Numbered from the stretch's first letter, positions 38,001 through 46,236 are shown. The stretch: 64,000 bases of DNA from Bacteroidales bacterium (GCA_003446015.1 DMBU01000054.1:1-64000); one strand, 5' to 3'. Numbers and translations are program-made. The notes: generated from the sequence alone by a model not told the origin.

Positions 38001-41000
38001 TTGCCTGATATGATTTTGGGGTCGTTGGCTGATGGCCGTTATCAGGCTTATATTGACGACGGATATTTAGCAATACGAGGTGATTTTACTCCATTGGAGA
38101 ATTTAACAGAGTCGCTAACTATTCCTCTTGAAGGAAGAAGTAACCCAGTTAAATATAATTATTTGGTAAACTCCACCAATGAAGTAAGTTTATGGAAAGT
38201 GAATCAAGATAATAGCTGTGAGGTAAGCAATTATTATGAATCAAATAAACTTTTTAAATCGGAAACTATTGATGAAAATGAGAATTCTGTTTTTGAGTAT
38301 GTTGATCTAACAGGAAAAACAGTGCTTAAAAAGACTAATGATGGAGTTGTGGATTTGCTAACCTATTATGTATATGATATTTATGATCAGTTAAGATACG
38401 TATTCCCTCCATTAGCCGTTGAGAATTTAGGCTCAGAAACTGTTTTTGACACATCTCATGTTTTAGTTAAAAACCTATGCTATTACTATGAATATGATCA
38501 TAGAAATCGTATGACCATAAAAAAACTGCCCGGAGCAGATCCTATCTATATGATTTACGATAATCGAGACCGATTAGTACTAACTCAGGATGGAAATTTA
38601 CGTGATGAAAACAATTGGATTTTTACCAAGTACGATGAATACAATCGCCCTGTACTGACAGGAATTTATTTCAATAATGTAAACACTGGACAAGCTAACA
38701 TGCAAGCTTTTGTTAATTCTGAAATGTCTGTTTTTTATGAAGAAATACCTGATGGTTCTGATTATGAAGGAGACGATTTTGGATATACAAATTTATCTTT
38801 CCCAACATCGGATTTTGAGATTTTAACTGTTGCTTATTACGATAATTATAATTTTGATATTAACGATGTAATCAGAAATTATTCAGAAACATATGATGAT
38901 ATTTATGATTATCCTGTTTCTAATATCAATTATGAAACAAAAGGACTCGTTACCGGAACATTAACAAAAGTTTTAGGTACAACCGATCATTACTTAATGT
39001 CCGTAAACTTTTACGATGAAAAAAATCGTATTTTAAGAACATATAACGAAAATTATCTTGGAGGGGATGATTTAATACTGAATAGTTACAATTTTATCGG
39101 TAATATCATAAAGACTAAACAGGTTCATATTAAAGATGTAACTACATCCCCTATTGTAATAAATCAGCAATTTGACTATGATCATGCTTCTCGATTAGAA
39201 AAAGTACTCCATCAGATTGAAGGAAATGGAGATGCTCTTGTGATGGCGGAAATGGAATACAACGAGATTGGACAATTAATAAAAAAGAAACTTCATGAAT
39301 CGGCACCAGATAATTTCTTACAGGAAATAGATTTCACATATAATTCACGTGGTTGGCTGACAAAGATAAACGATACTGAAAATACAACAGATAATTTATT
39401 CGCAATGCAGCTAATTTATAACGATTTTGTTGATGGTATAACTAGCACAAATGAAGCACAATATAATGGTAATATCTCAGCAATATTATGGAGAACTATA
39501 CAAGATAAAAAAAATATAAGTATCGAAGATGAAACAGTAGATTCAGAAATAATCTCAAATTATATGATAACAGTTTCACCTGGTACTACTTTATTATCCG
39601 GAACGCATTTAGTTATAGAACCTGGTGCTGTGGTTGAAGGAAATGCAGGTGTTACAGAAAAACAAGCATATGCTTTTAATTATGATGATGTTAATCGTCT
39701 TAAGAAAGGGGATTATAAAATTGATATTGAAGGATGGACAAATCCAGACACCTATGACCTTGAAGCTGTTAATTATGATGCAAATGGGAATATCTCATTA
39801 TTGAAACGTTTTGGAGATGATGGATCATATTTAGACAATTTAGAATATGATTATTTGCATGAAGGTAATTTTACAAATCAGTTAAGAAATGTGACTGATA
39901 TTGGTGATGTAGATAATGGTTTCTATGATCAAACAAACGCTGGAGTGGATGAAGAATATTTATACGATAATAATGGTAATCTTATAGTTGATGACAATAA
40001 AAGCTTTGATGTATATTATAATTATTTGAACTTGCCCGAAGAAATCGATTTTGGAAATGGGGACAAAATTAAATATATTTACGATGCGAGTGGAGTTAAA
40101 TTGGCTAAAGAAACTTATCAAAATAATGTTCTAAGCATGGACGTAGTGTATACCGGGAATATAATATATGAAGATCCAACTGGTTCCGATTTTACATTGT
40201 TAACTTCAGAAGGCAAAGTCTCAAAAACAAATTCTACATATAATTACGAATATTATCTAAAAGACCATTTGGGAAATACTAGGGTTATGTTCCATGATGA
40301 TGGTAGTGGTAATGTTTTAGTTGATCAAGTAAACAGTTATTATCCTTTTGGAATGTTGTTCGAAAAACAGAATTTGGATAAAAATAAATACTTATATAAT
40401 GGTAAAGAGTTACAAGAGGATGTGTTTAATGGTGTAGCATTGGATTTGTATGATTACGGCATGAGAATGTATGACCCAAGCTTAGGTAGGTTTTTTACAC
40501 AAGACAGGTTCTCTGAAAAATATATAGACTTCTCTCCATATCAGTATGCTGCTAATAATCCAGCTCTTTTTATTGATGTTAATGGAGATAGTTTGTGGAT
40601 AAATCATAAAGGAAATGATATACTTTATGAAAATGGAAGTTTATATAATAAAGATGGTTCTGCGTATACAGGAAAAGGAGTAAAAACTAAAAAAGATGGA
40701 ACTGTAAAATATACAGGGTTTTTAGGTAAGACTATGAGTGCTTTAGGAGCTATTAGTGGTGGAGCTGACGGTGCTTCTATGATTTCAGATTTACAATCAT
40801 CAGATAATAATTTTGTAATTCAAAATGCAAGTAAAAGTGAATTTAAAGCAAATAATGCTTCAAAGGCATACGCAGGTCAAATACAATCTGATCCGAATTT
40901 ATCTTCTGCATTAGCTTCTGGAGCTGACTTTTCTGGTGGCTCTGGTGGAACAATTTTTTGGAATTCATCAGGAACAATAGTACCTACATTAGCAGGAGGG

Positions 41001-41297
41001 GCTTCTAATGGAGCTATGGATTTAGCTCATGAAATGTTCCATGGTTTAGATGCTAATAAGGGTTTATTAGATAATAGAATGCATCAAGGGATTAAGAGAA
41101 GTGAATGGAGTGCTGTTTATCAAGAAAACAACTTACGCGGTCAACTGGGGCTTTCATTACGTACACATTATGTAAAAAATGTTGATCCGTCTGGTGTTTA
41201 TATTGGTGGAAGTGGTGCTCGAATGATTACACCCGCTAATACACCTTATTTACCAATGTATCCTATGTCACCAAAACCAATACGAATAACTCCATAA
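35031..41297 (+). CDS. CARDB-RHS polymorphic toxin with C-terminal HExxH metallopeptidase-like domain
   Basis: 2088 aa. A signal peptide (1-24) is followed by about four CARDB adhesion-type beta domains (25-500), a two-unit Ig-like region (505-660), a fifth CARDB domain (675-790), an RHS/YD-repeat shell (about 810-1800) and the hypervariable junction motif YDYGMRMYDPSLGRFFTQDR near 1810. After the junction a 225-residue tip carries AHEMFHGLDA (HExxH at 2000-2004) and a downstream SEWSAVYQENN, resembling M91-type effector metallopeptidases. This is the layout of polymorphic RHS toxins, where the tip is the toxic part. The export route is unclear. The lipoprotein gene 3 bp downstream is the immunity candidate. 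Confidence 0.85.
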   Translation: MRRINWLHTITLLLIIFISNKTYSQDLPDFTVDITTLPFEIIEGSTPTITIKTENIGTSYASAGVVNFYLSENSSYDVSDTYIGNQYCYITLAAGESYTYDVTHVSIPSGTSLGLRYLIAYIDGGLSVNESNENNNTDSRLFEVVENTLLPELSLSIYSASPSTINVGENTTLVFNLSNTGDADAGSNTTEFYLSSNTTCENYIDEYLGSYTYTSINAGGNSTTGTTVTIPTNVDAGTWYIVAKVDANNEVTESNEENNNIAYKQVEITADRDLLAEIISLNPSSILPGESTSLNFILSNLGSDNASSSTMKFYISSNSTFESASDIYLSSYNCYGLTGGGTSTANINLTIPGTLYTGTWYILCIADAISEITETNENNNIASHEISILPKPDLFIVSAKANPSYIFDGESTSLTFTTIGSQNNAGPSRTKFYLSSNTTYDSGSDILLGYYDLSSIYAGDVIISTKNLTIPSGTGTGITYILCTTDANNEVDESSETNNVYSVQVNINQVPAPTISAAPDCSTGSITIHSGLSGQQSYVLSTGTSCNTVINSSYVDASSYTFTNLPTGTYTAFVGKNGIYSSCSEPIELSNYEKPTVTIEKNDNDITISSDLTILQTFYLSDDNCNTYIDSHTDDDQAYTFLNLPDGTYSAYILNVYKGCISECSNNVTVVNKPDLYITDQSVDSKYIKAGESCSLTFTLGNASSLGTAGASTTKFYLSLDTQFDSDNDILLAYHDFGSLLPQETYTITKTITPTSSDDGVYYILSIADADNEIEEGQETNNSANTEIYIIQESPDPIISTPNSVKTEIPLVPAASDNTYELSQTDIQYFNGLGRPIQSINIKQSPSGKDIVQDIEYDELGRQYKLYLPYVIEGAGEYKYDPNLNNLTNFYFDQPNVAKTIYPYSETVFDNSPLNRVQEQIAVGNVGDIIQYQDFSVNFNYDVFVFNPEGGGGSVTISIVNNVLNISFSSGFAESPLKIGKIVELTTSPKLPDMILGSLADGRYQAYIDDGYLAIRGDFTPLENLTESLTIPLEGRSNPVKYNYLVNSTNEVSLWKVNQDNSCEVSNYYESNKLFKSETIDENENSVFEYVDLTGKTVLKKTNDGVVDLLTYYVYDIYDQLRYVFPPLAVENLGSETVFDTSHVLVKNLCYYYEYDHRNRMTIKKLPGADPIYMIYDNRDRLVLTQDGNLRDENNWIFTKYDEYNRPVLTGIYFNNVNTGQANMQAFVNSEMSVFYEEIPDGSDYEGDDFGYTNLSFPTSDFEILTVAYYDNYNFDINDVIRNYSETYDDIYDYPVSNINYETKGLVTGTLTKVLGTTDHYLMSVNFYDEKNRILRTYNENYLGGDDLILNSYNFIGNIIKTKQVHIKDVTTSPIVINQQFDYDHASRLEKVLHQIEGNGDALVMAEMEYNEIGQLIKKKLHESAPDNFLQEIDFTYNSRGWLTKINDTENTTDNLFAMQLIYNDFVDGITSTNEAQYNGNISAILWRTIQDKKNISIEDETVDSEIISNYMITVSPGTTLLSGTHLVIEPGAVVEGNAGVTEKQAYAFNYDDVNRLKKGDYKIDIEGWTNPDTYDLEAVNYDANGNISLLKRFGDDGSYLDNLEYDYLHEGNFTNQLRNVTDIGDVDNGFYDQTNAGVDEEYLYDNNGNLIVDDNKSFDVYYNYLNLPEEIDFGNGDKIKYIYDASGVKLAKETYQNNVLSMDVVYTGNIIYEDPTGSDFTLLTSEGKVSKTNSTYNYEYYLKDHLGNTRVMFHDDGSGNVLVDQVNSYYPFGMLFEKQNLDKNKYLYNGKELQEDVFNGVALDLYDYGMRMYDPSLGRFFTQDRFSEKYIDFSPYQYAANNPALFIDVNGDSLWINHKGNDILYENGSLYNKDGSAYTGKGVKTKKDGTVKYTGFLGKTMSALGAISGGADGASMISDLQSSDNNFVIQNASKSEFKANNASKAYAGQIQSDPNLSSALASGADFSGGSGGTIFWNSSGTIVPTLAGGASNGAMDLAHEMFHGLDANKGLLDNRMHQGIKRSEWSAVYQENNLRGQLGLSLRTHYVKNVDPSGVYIGGSGARMITPANTPYLPMYPMSPKPIRITP

Positions 41298-41300
41298 ACT

Positions 41301-41801
41301 ATGAAAAGATATTTAATTTACTTAGGTATAATTATTTTTACAAGCTGTAATAGTGTTGCTCAAACTTTAGTAAAATATGATACGTATTCTAATAATCAAT
41401 CTATAAAGGTAAAAATGAAGATTCCTTCTGAATTTGATTTAAAAAGATATGAAGTAACAGTTGAAAAAGAGAATCAATATTTTTACATGGATTCTTCTAT
41501 TATATATATATCAAATTTTACTAATAACCCCAATTATTCAAATATTAAACAGCTCGGAGATAGTATTGCTAATTATAGATTTCAAGATGAAGAATTAACT
41601 AAGAGTATAAATGAACAAATGAATAAAGAAGTTGTAAAACCGTTGCCCGATAGTCTGGTTCTTTTTGGTATTGATGAAAATAATCTATTTTGGAAAGATA
41701 TAAAAATTGGGAAAATTAGTATAGGTTACTTAAAAGTCTCAGAAGATAAAAAAGAATTGTTTGACAAGTCATTAAAAACAGTAAAAATTAAGCAACCTTA
41801 A
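41301..41801 (+). CDS. small lipoprotein, candidate immunity protein
   Basis: 166 aa with a signal peptide ending in a lipobox-like IIFTSC (C16), so probably a membrane-anchored lipoprotein; cleavage after VAQ is an alternative. It starts 3 bp after the RHS toxin stop and is followed by a terminator. This is the position of immunity genes next to polymorphic toxins, and an envelope location would suit a periplasm-acting peptidase. No family is recognised. The function is inferred from position only. Confidence 0.65.
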   Translation: MKRYLIYLGIIIFTSCNSVAQTLVKYDTYSNNQSIKVKMKIPSEFDLKRYEVTVEKENQYFYMDSSIIYISNFTNNPNYSNIKQLGDSIANYRFQDEELTKSINEQMNKEVVKPLPDSLVLFGIDENNLFWKDIKIGKISIGYLKVSEDKKELFDKSLKTVKIKQP

Positions 41802-41840
41802 TACGGCGTAGAAGCAAAAAAAAGAAATAATATAATAAGT

Positions 41841-41873
41841 AAAAAGGTTCAAGTAAATGCTTGGACCTTTTTA
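41841..41873. terminator. bidirectional terminator hairpin
   Basis: AAAAAGGTTCAAG (41841-41853) pairs with CTTGGACCTTTTT (41860-41872, one G-U), with A and T runs on both sides. It serves the RHS/lipoprotein unit and the minus-strand fragment that ends here. Confidence 0.75.
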
Positions 41874-42006
41874 TTTGTATGCTTGACTTGCTTTAAAATC
41901 TCGAATATAAGCGGAAATAACTTTTAGAATTGTTTTCTTTTCTTCTTCTGGTAATTTATAAAGTTCTTTTAATCTGTTTTTATATTTGATTAAAGGATTG
42001 AAAAGA
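41871..42006 (-). pseudogene. C-terminal remnant of an XRE-type regulator gene
   Basis: The minus strand reads FNPLIKYKNRLKELYKLPEE, then EKKTILKVISAYIRDFKASQ and AYK before a stop. This tail (KLPEEEKKTI, VIxxxIRDFKAxQAY) is typical of Bacteroidota XRE-family helix-turn-helix regulators. No DNA-binding domain is present upstream, where structured repeat C begins, so only the 3' end remains. The frame is open back to about 42140 but without similarity to a regulator. Confidence 0.5.
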
Positions 42007-42019
42007 ACACTAAAGAAAT

Positions 42020-42126
42020 AAGGTCTTTTGTTTTTAATAGGAAGAAGGAGAGATCTTGAGTAAAAATGAAAGTCCTTAGAGGTGAGAAACAGGCTCTTCT
42101 CGATTCTTCTTCGAGATGTGCCTGTT
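42020..42126. ncRNA. structured repeat, copy C
   Basis: Arms 42020-42036 and 42061-42077 pair with the family T-T mismatch, two G-U pairs and a 24-nt loop. The second stem is strongest here: AACAGGC (42088-42094) with GCCTGTT and an inner TCTCGA/TCGAGA hairpin. Confidence 0.58.
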
Positions 42127-42202
42127 GTGTTTTGAGCTAATTAATAATTTAAAGAATCCTACTTTCTTTTCACATCTTAAGATGGATAATTTTCTTATAT
42201 AC

Positions 42203-42250
42203 TGCAACATAAGATATCGTATTAAGGTTAGTAAGAAATCTTATGTTGCA
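42203..42250. repeat. 13-bp palindromic repeat
   Basis: TGCAACATAAGAT (42203-42215) and ATCTTATGTTGCA (42238-42250) are exactly complementary around a 22-nt loop. The sequence is related to 27786-27822 upstream of the alpha-CTD-like gene. It lies just past the stop of the BfmA-like gene. Confidence 0.55.
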
Positions 42251-42279
42251 TAGTCTTTTAAAACAAAGAGGATAGGTCA

Positions 42280-42792
42280 TTACCCTAAACTATTAAATTG
42301 ATTTTGATAGTGTTTCACTAATTTCTTATCAATTTTATAATTGGTTATACCAGGTTGCATTTCACTAATAAATTTTTCAAATAATAATTTTGCTTGTGTA
42401 TTATTATTCGTTGGAATATCTTTTTTAATTTCAATATTACCTTTATCTAATTTATCTAATCTATCAAGAATTAATTGTAAATCATTTTTTATTGGTGCGC
42501 TTTTCCGTAAATATTCAACAAACGTATTTGTTACTTCATCTACTTGGTTAAGCATCGGAAGTAATTTAGTTTTCTCATGAGTTCGAATAAATGAAATAAC
42601 TGTATCTTTCATTTTCTTTACTTCTCCTGAAATTGATTGAATTTTATCTAAGGGATCTAAACCCGTTTCAGTAAAATAATTTAATGCTGATTCTATATAA
42701 TCTTTTTCTGTTTTAAGATCACTTACAGCTAATAATTTGCTTAAAATTTCTTTGTAATTTTCGCCTATGCGAATAGATTTATATTTACTCAT
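42280..42792 (-). CDS. BfmA/BtgA-like mobilisation protein
   Basis: 170 aa, soluble. The N-terminal IRIGENYKEILSKLLAVSDL, the YFTETGLDP turn and MKDTVISFIRTHEKTKLLPML followed by a helical tail are the pattern of the Bacteroides mobilisation accessory proteins BfmA/BtgA, which bind the origin of transfer and recruit the relaxase. No relaxase gene (BfmB/MobB type) is found upstream, where one is usually encoded just after or overlapping it. The island may depend on a trans-acting relaxase or have lost it. Confidence 0.75.
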   Translation of the reverse strand: MSKYKSIRIGENYKEILSKLLAVSDLKTEKDYIESALNYFTETGLDPLDKIQSISGEVKKMKDTVISFIRTHEKTKLLPMLNQVDEVTNTFVEYLRKSAPIKNDLQLILDRLDKLDKGNIEIKKDIPTNNNTQAKLLFEKFISEMQPGITNYKIDKKLVKHYQNQFNSLG

Positions 42793-43149
42793 TTTTACTA
42801 AATTTTAGTGATTGTTACATATTATGTTACAGTAATATATTTATATACCAGAATGTTAAGAGTGCACAGTTACATGTTTATGTAACAATTGGGTTTTTTA
42901 AGTAAACGATAGTTTACACATTTATAAGCTGTTAAGCTATAAATCAAGCTTTACGGATCGGACTCTGTCCGATCCCTGCTTGCTTATCCTTACGGAAAAC
43001 TTTTTCTTCGATAAACCCTAGCAAAAAAAGAACGTTTTATTTGGTCAAACTTCGTTTGTATTATCCCCCTAACCCCCTAAGGGGGAAATTGGATTTTCGG
43101 AGCATTCAGGACAAAGAAATCACAAACAGAATATTCTGAGTCCTTCACT

Positions 43150-43296
43150 CCTGATAAGCCACCATCCCCGAATTTACGGAGTGCTGTCAAGACTTTAGGC
43201 AAAAAAATACTACCCGAATGGGTGGAGATTTTTTTGTCTAAACCGTAGGCTTGGTCTTTACAGCTAATGGAGTAAATTGGGATATTTGCTTTCAGG
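43150..43296. repeat. long imperfect inverted repeat, copy 2
   Basis: Nested arms: CCTGATAAGC (43150) with GCTTTCAGG (43288-43296), AATTTAC (43171-43177) with GTAAATT (43272-43278), 43192-43208 with 43227-43245 (CTTTAGGCAAAAAAAT/ATTTTTTTGTCTAAA) and a central TACCC-gaa-GGGTG hairpin. It shares TAAGCCAC, GTCAAGACT, CTTGGTCTT and TTTGCTTT-AGGAT blocks with 25736-25872. The 42793-43149 stretch upstream has no gene, only a CCCCCTAACCCCCTAAGGGGG repeat-like palindrome near 43064. Confidence 0.6.
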
Positions 43297-43319
43297 ATGA
43301 ATGAAATTAATTTATAAAT

Positions 43320-43886
43320 CTATGTATCTGTTTTATTGATTTTTTTAATTAACTGAGAATAATTCGGCGAATTTTTTAAACATCTCAATATCAAGGATGC
43401 TTTGTCATTAATATTTAAATTATCCTTTTCCTTTAAATCATTTTGCCTGAAAATGTATTCTGTTCTTTCTTGGGCATAATCCTTAAAGAAAGAATAAACA
43501 ATTGTTCCGTCAATACTTTGATAAAGTGTTCCAAGAGATCCTTTTTTAATCCTTACAAAAATTAAATTAATTTCTGACAGCTTTAAGAAATTGAAATCCG
43601 AAAATAGATAAAAAGCAGTTTCAGAAATTTGATTTGGATTAAATTTTCTTACAAGATTTAAAAAATCATTAAGATTATAAAGCCAACTTTCAAGATAAGC
43701 TAAGACAAAATCTTCACTATATATTTTCTTTATGCTCAAAAGCGAAGGGGAAATTTCATTTAGAAAAGCTTCTTTAACTGTTTTAATTTCTCGATATTCC
43801 TTTTGGCATTTAGAAACAGAAAAATGCTTTATAAATTCATCTTTTGATAATTTGCTGACAGCGAAATTAGTAGCTTGTTTATCCAT
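43320..43886 (-). CDS. unknown protein beside the replication-like gene
   Basis: 188-aa soluble protein, mixed alpha/beta, with no motif that I recognise. Its start overlaps the end of the 332-aa gene by 8 bp, so the two are translationally coupled. Small uncharacterised proteins in this position are common in Bacteroidota mobilisable elements; a role in replication or maintenance is a guess from context. Confidence 0.65.
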   Translation of the reverse strand: MDKQATNFAVSKLSKDEFIKHFSVSKCQKEYREIKTVKEAFLNEISPSLLSIKKIYSEDFVLAYLESWLYNLNDFLNLVRKFNPNQISETAFYLFSDFNFLKLSEINLIFVRIKKGSLGTLYQSIDGTIVYSFFKDYAQERTEYIFRQNDLKEKDNLNINDKASLILRCLKNSPNYSQLIKKINKTDT

Positions 43887-44877
43887 TGATCATTCTATTT
43901 AAAACATTTTTTTTACCTTCATCAATTTCTAAATCAATAATAAGCTTTGATCTATTTCGTTTGTTCTCGTGTTGTTGTAATTTACTTTCAAAGTTTTCAG
44001 ATATCCATATTCCGTCTTTATAATCTCTTTCCGGTGTTCCAATAAATTTTGCAACGCTGTGTAAAACTTGGGATGTAACTTGCTTATATTTTATGTAGTA
44101 AGTGAAGTTTTTGTTAAAAGTTTCTAACTGATTATTATAATTTAGATGATCGACAAAGAGTTTTATTCTTGTAAACAGTTGAGAATTGTTTAGTTCTTTG
44201 GTGCCAAAAAAGCGCTGAATATCATCTATAACATTTTGAGACAATTCAGCGGAATTCTGATTTGTTTTAACCGTATATTGGATCTCAAAATTTATTTGAG
44301 ATAGGTCTTGACTAAGCAAAAGTTCAAATTTTTCAATAAATACTGTTTTTAGATTCTTTAGCATTAATTTTTGATCTTCAGTCTTTAATTTTTGAAAATT
44401 TTCAAAATCATTTTTTTCTAAAAAAATTTCTAAAGTGTTGTTAAGTTTATGGTTTAAATGTTTATATGTTTTATTATATATATCATTGCTCTGCTCTTGT
44501 TCTGATATGGTATTGATTTCGCAATGATTTAGTAGTGATTTTGTTTTATTGACAAATCGTTTATCAATCTCAATTACATCGTATGGGATGAATTGATTTG
44601 ATGCATAACTATGAATTTTTATGGCTTTCCATTTTTCAAGATCTTCAAGAACTTTCTTATATGTTCTTTGCGTTCCAATACCTGTAATTTTTAAGAGTTT
44701 TTCTCTAGAAATTTCAATCTTGGTTGCCCAATTACATTCATTTGATATTTCACCAAAATATATAAATGTAGAAATGTGACTAGCTTTAACTTCTGGGTTC
44801 TCTGAAGAAAATGAAAGAATGCTTTTGGTTACTTTATAACCTGTGATTTTTTCATTATTTTTGTACATATATTTCAA
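43879..44877 (-). CDS. winged-helix protein, probable replication initiator
   Basis: 332 aa. The first 110 residues look like a winged helix-turn-helix domain (ASHISTFIYFGEISNECNWA, then KIEISREKLLKITGIGTQRT and YKKVLEDLEKWKAIKIHSYA) of the type found in DnaD-like or plasmid replication initiators. The rest is helical and charged, with a basic end (KRNRSKLI). It is the first of two overlapping genes, downstream of an excisionase-like gene. I infer it is the island's replication or primosome-loading protein; a transcriptional regulator is the alternative. Confidence 0.55.
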   Translation of the reverse strand: MKYMYKNNEKITGYKVTKSILSFSSENPEVKASHISTFIYFGEISNECNWATKIEISREKLLKITGIGTQRTYKKVLEDLEKWKAIKIHSYASNQFIPYDVIEIDKRFVNKTKSLLNHCEINTISEQEQSNDIYNKTYKHLNHKLNNTLEIFLEKNDFENFQKLKTEDQKLMLKNLKTVFIEKFELLLSQDLSQINFEIQYTVKTNQNSAELSQNVIDDIQRFFGTKELNNSQLFTRIKLFVDHLNYNNQLETFNKNFTYYIKYKQVTSQVLHSVAKFIGTPERDYKDGIWISENFESKLQQHENKRNRSKLIIDLEIDEGKKNVLNRMING

Positions 44878-44931
44878 TTTTTAAATTGAATATAAAAGCA
44901 TTAAGTGAAGCCCTTGCTGCAACAAGGGCTT

Positions 44932-45144
44932 TTATATTAGCTGTTTTTGTCTTTCCATGTAATCTTGCAGTTCCCTAGCGCTTATCCGTGACCCTGCTTG
45001 TAATTTATATTTGTGGATTTCGCCAGATCGGAAAAGATTGTAGATTGTGGTGCGACTGCAGCTAAGCATTATTCGGGCTTCTTGAATGGTTAAAAACTCT
45101 TCAAGTGTGGAATGAGTTTTTCTAGTTTTTACATCTGTGTTCAT
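44932..45144 (-). CDS. excisionase-family HTH protein
   Basis: 70 aa with an HTH_17/MerR-like excisionase domain: LTIQEARIMLSCSRTTIYNL, then FRSGEIHKYKLQAGSRISARELQDYM. Such small proteins act as recombination directionality factors or regulators in Bacteroidota mobile elements. It is on the same strand as the replication-like genes, 54 bp upstream of the 332-aa gene, probably in an operon with it. Confidence 0.85.
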   Translation of the reverse strand: MNTDVKTRKTHSTLEEFLTIQEARIMLSCSRTTIYNLFRSGEIHKYKLQAGSRISARELQDYMERQKQLI

Positions 45145-45274
45145 AGCAATTTATTTTAGTTTATTAATAATTGTTTCTGACCACAAGTGTAAAGATGATT
45201 AACATTCATATCAATACCCGTGTATGATATATTAAGAAAATGGTATGATAAATTATAAAAAAGGTATGATGTTT

Positions 45275-46075
45275 TTAGCTAAAATCAATTTGTGAAAAAT
45301 GTTTCTTAAATTTATTTTGGTTTAATTTATCAAAAACGTGCCTAGCGCCATCTTCAAAATCTATTTCTTTGAAAAACCTATAGATTTTTACACCGCTTCT
45401 ATACACTGCTTTTGGTTTGAAGTTTTCGGTACCCGTAAAAAATGGGCTTTTGTAAATATATTTAGTGTTAAGTTTTTTTTGAATAAATGGCAGCAATAAA
45501 TTATTCCAGCATTCTTTATTAGCTAGTTCAGTATCATTTTTAGGTAAAAATATTTTCATTTCTATTGCAAGAGACCCTAGTCTTGAAGCATCTTGATGAT
45601 TTCTTTCATTTGGCTTACACCAGGTAATTCCTTTAGCAATTATTTGACTAGCTAATTGTCGTTTAATATTAGGATTTAAATAGCTTTTTAATGTACCACT
45701 TTGTAATTCATCAAAGTATTGAATGATTGTTGATGTATCAGTATTTTTCTCCACGGCAATTAATAAAATTTCAGGATAAGACTCATAAACATTCTGCCAG
45801 TACTCATATCCAATTTTATTCCTAAATAAAGTTGCTATTACAAAACCACTTTTTTGAATAAGAAATTTTTTTATGATTTGATTATTTTTTTCTTTTGATC
45901 GGTTAAAGAAATGGATTAAAGAAAGGTAAATTAATTTTTTCTGTTTAAAGAAATATCTAAATTGGATTTTTATGAATTTTCTTTCTGTTATTGTTATTCC
46001 TATAATTAATATTGCAGAAAGTGTCAAAACAATTATTGCAGAGATATTAATTTTAAGAAGATTTGTATAATTCAT
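45275..46075 (-). CDS. membrane-anchored protein at the island right end
   Basis: 266 aa from the ATG at 46075; upstream codons to 46144 would run across the arm-type repeat and are disfavoured. One N-terminal membrane helix (ISAIIVLTLSAILIIGITI, about residues 8-28) is followed by a basic, soluble alpha/beta domain with Trp and Tyr residues. No family is recognised. It is the last island gene before attR, in a usual place for an accessory or entry-exclusion type gene, but no function can be assigned. Confidence 0.62.
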   Translation of the reverse strand: MNYTNLLKINISAIIVLTLSAILIIGITITERKFIKIQFRYFFKQKKLIYLSLIHFFNRSKEKNNQIIKKFLIQKSGFVIATLFRNKIGYEYWQNVYESYPEILLIAVEKNTDTSTIIQYFDELQSGTLKSYLNPNIKRQLASQIIAKGITWCKPNERNHQDASRLGSLAIEMKIFLPKNDTELANKECWNNLLLPFIQKKLNTKYIYKSPFFTGTENFKPKAVYRSGVKIYRFFKEIDFEDGARHVFDKLNQNKFKKHFSQIDFS

Positions 46076-46092
46076 ATTATTAAAAATTAAAA

Positions 46093-46121
46093 TTATTGGG
46101 TGCAAAAACGGGGGCAAATAA
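46093..46121. repeat. arm-type direct repeat, right end
   Basis: TTATTGGGTGCAA (46093-46105) is identical to 12797-12809 and about 23 of 29 positions match over the longer stretch. It lies 55 bp inside attR. Confidence 0.5.
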
Positions 46122-46160
46122 GAGCCCCCTGAATGCAACATCATAATAATGAATTACTTA

Positions 46161-46184
46161 AAGTGACCCAGGGAGGACTCGAAC
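46161..46184. repeat. attR-like core repeat (24 bp)
   Basis: Right copy of the 24-bp island boundary repeat. It covers the last 21 nt of tRNA-Arg and 3 bases beyond the discriminator, so integration regenerates the tRNA 3' end. Confidence 0.88.
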
Positions 46185-46236
46185 CCCCAACCCTCAGAGC
46201 CGAAATCTGATGTTCTATCCATTGAACTACTGGGCC
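46164..46236 (-). tRNA. tRNA-Arg (anticodon TCG), integration target
   Basis: 73-nt class I tRNA. Acceptor GGCCCAG/CTGGGTC with discriminator A, anticodon stem TCAGA/TCTGA with loop TTTCGGC (anticodon TCG, plus-strand bases 46201-46203) and T-loop GTTCGAGTC. CCA is not encoded. The 3' end points into the island. A minus-strand TAAATTTG -7 element lies at 46247-46254. The 46237-46561 stretch otherwise holds no gene that I can see. Confidence 0.95.

Larger units (their letters stand above)
12667..46184. mobile_element. integrated mobilisable island in the tRNA-Arg 3' end
   Basis: A 24-bp direct repeat, containing GTGACCCAGGGAGGACTCGA, occurs at 12667-12690 and at 46161-46184. The right copy is the 3' end of an intact tRNA-Arg and the left copy stands alone. 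Between them are a tyrosine integrase at the left end; excisionase-like, replication-like and BfmA-like mobilisation genes at the right end; and accessory cargo. Host housekeeping genes flank both sides (exb operon, leuS). No relaxase or conjugation genes were found, so it is probably mobilised in trans or partly decayed. Boundaries are read from the repeat; excision has not been shown. Confidence 0.88.

Noticed and set aside
25893..42126. Structured repeats A-C as retron non-coding RNAs
   Set aside because: No reverse transcriptase is encoded in the window and there is no msr/msd-like a1/a2 end pairing.
12667..46184. Island as a prophage
   Set aside because: No capsid, terminase, portal, tail or lysis genes are visible; the mobilisation and excisionase-like genes fit a mobilisable element instead.
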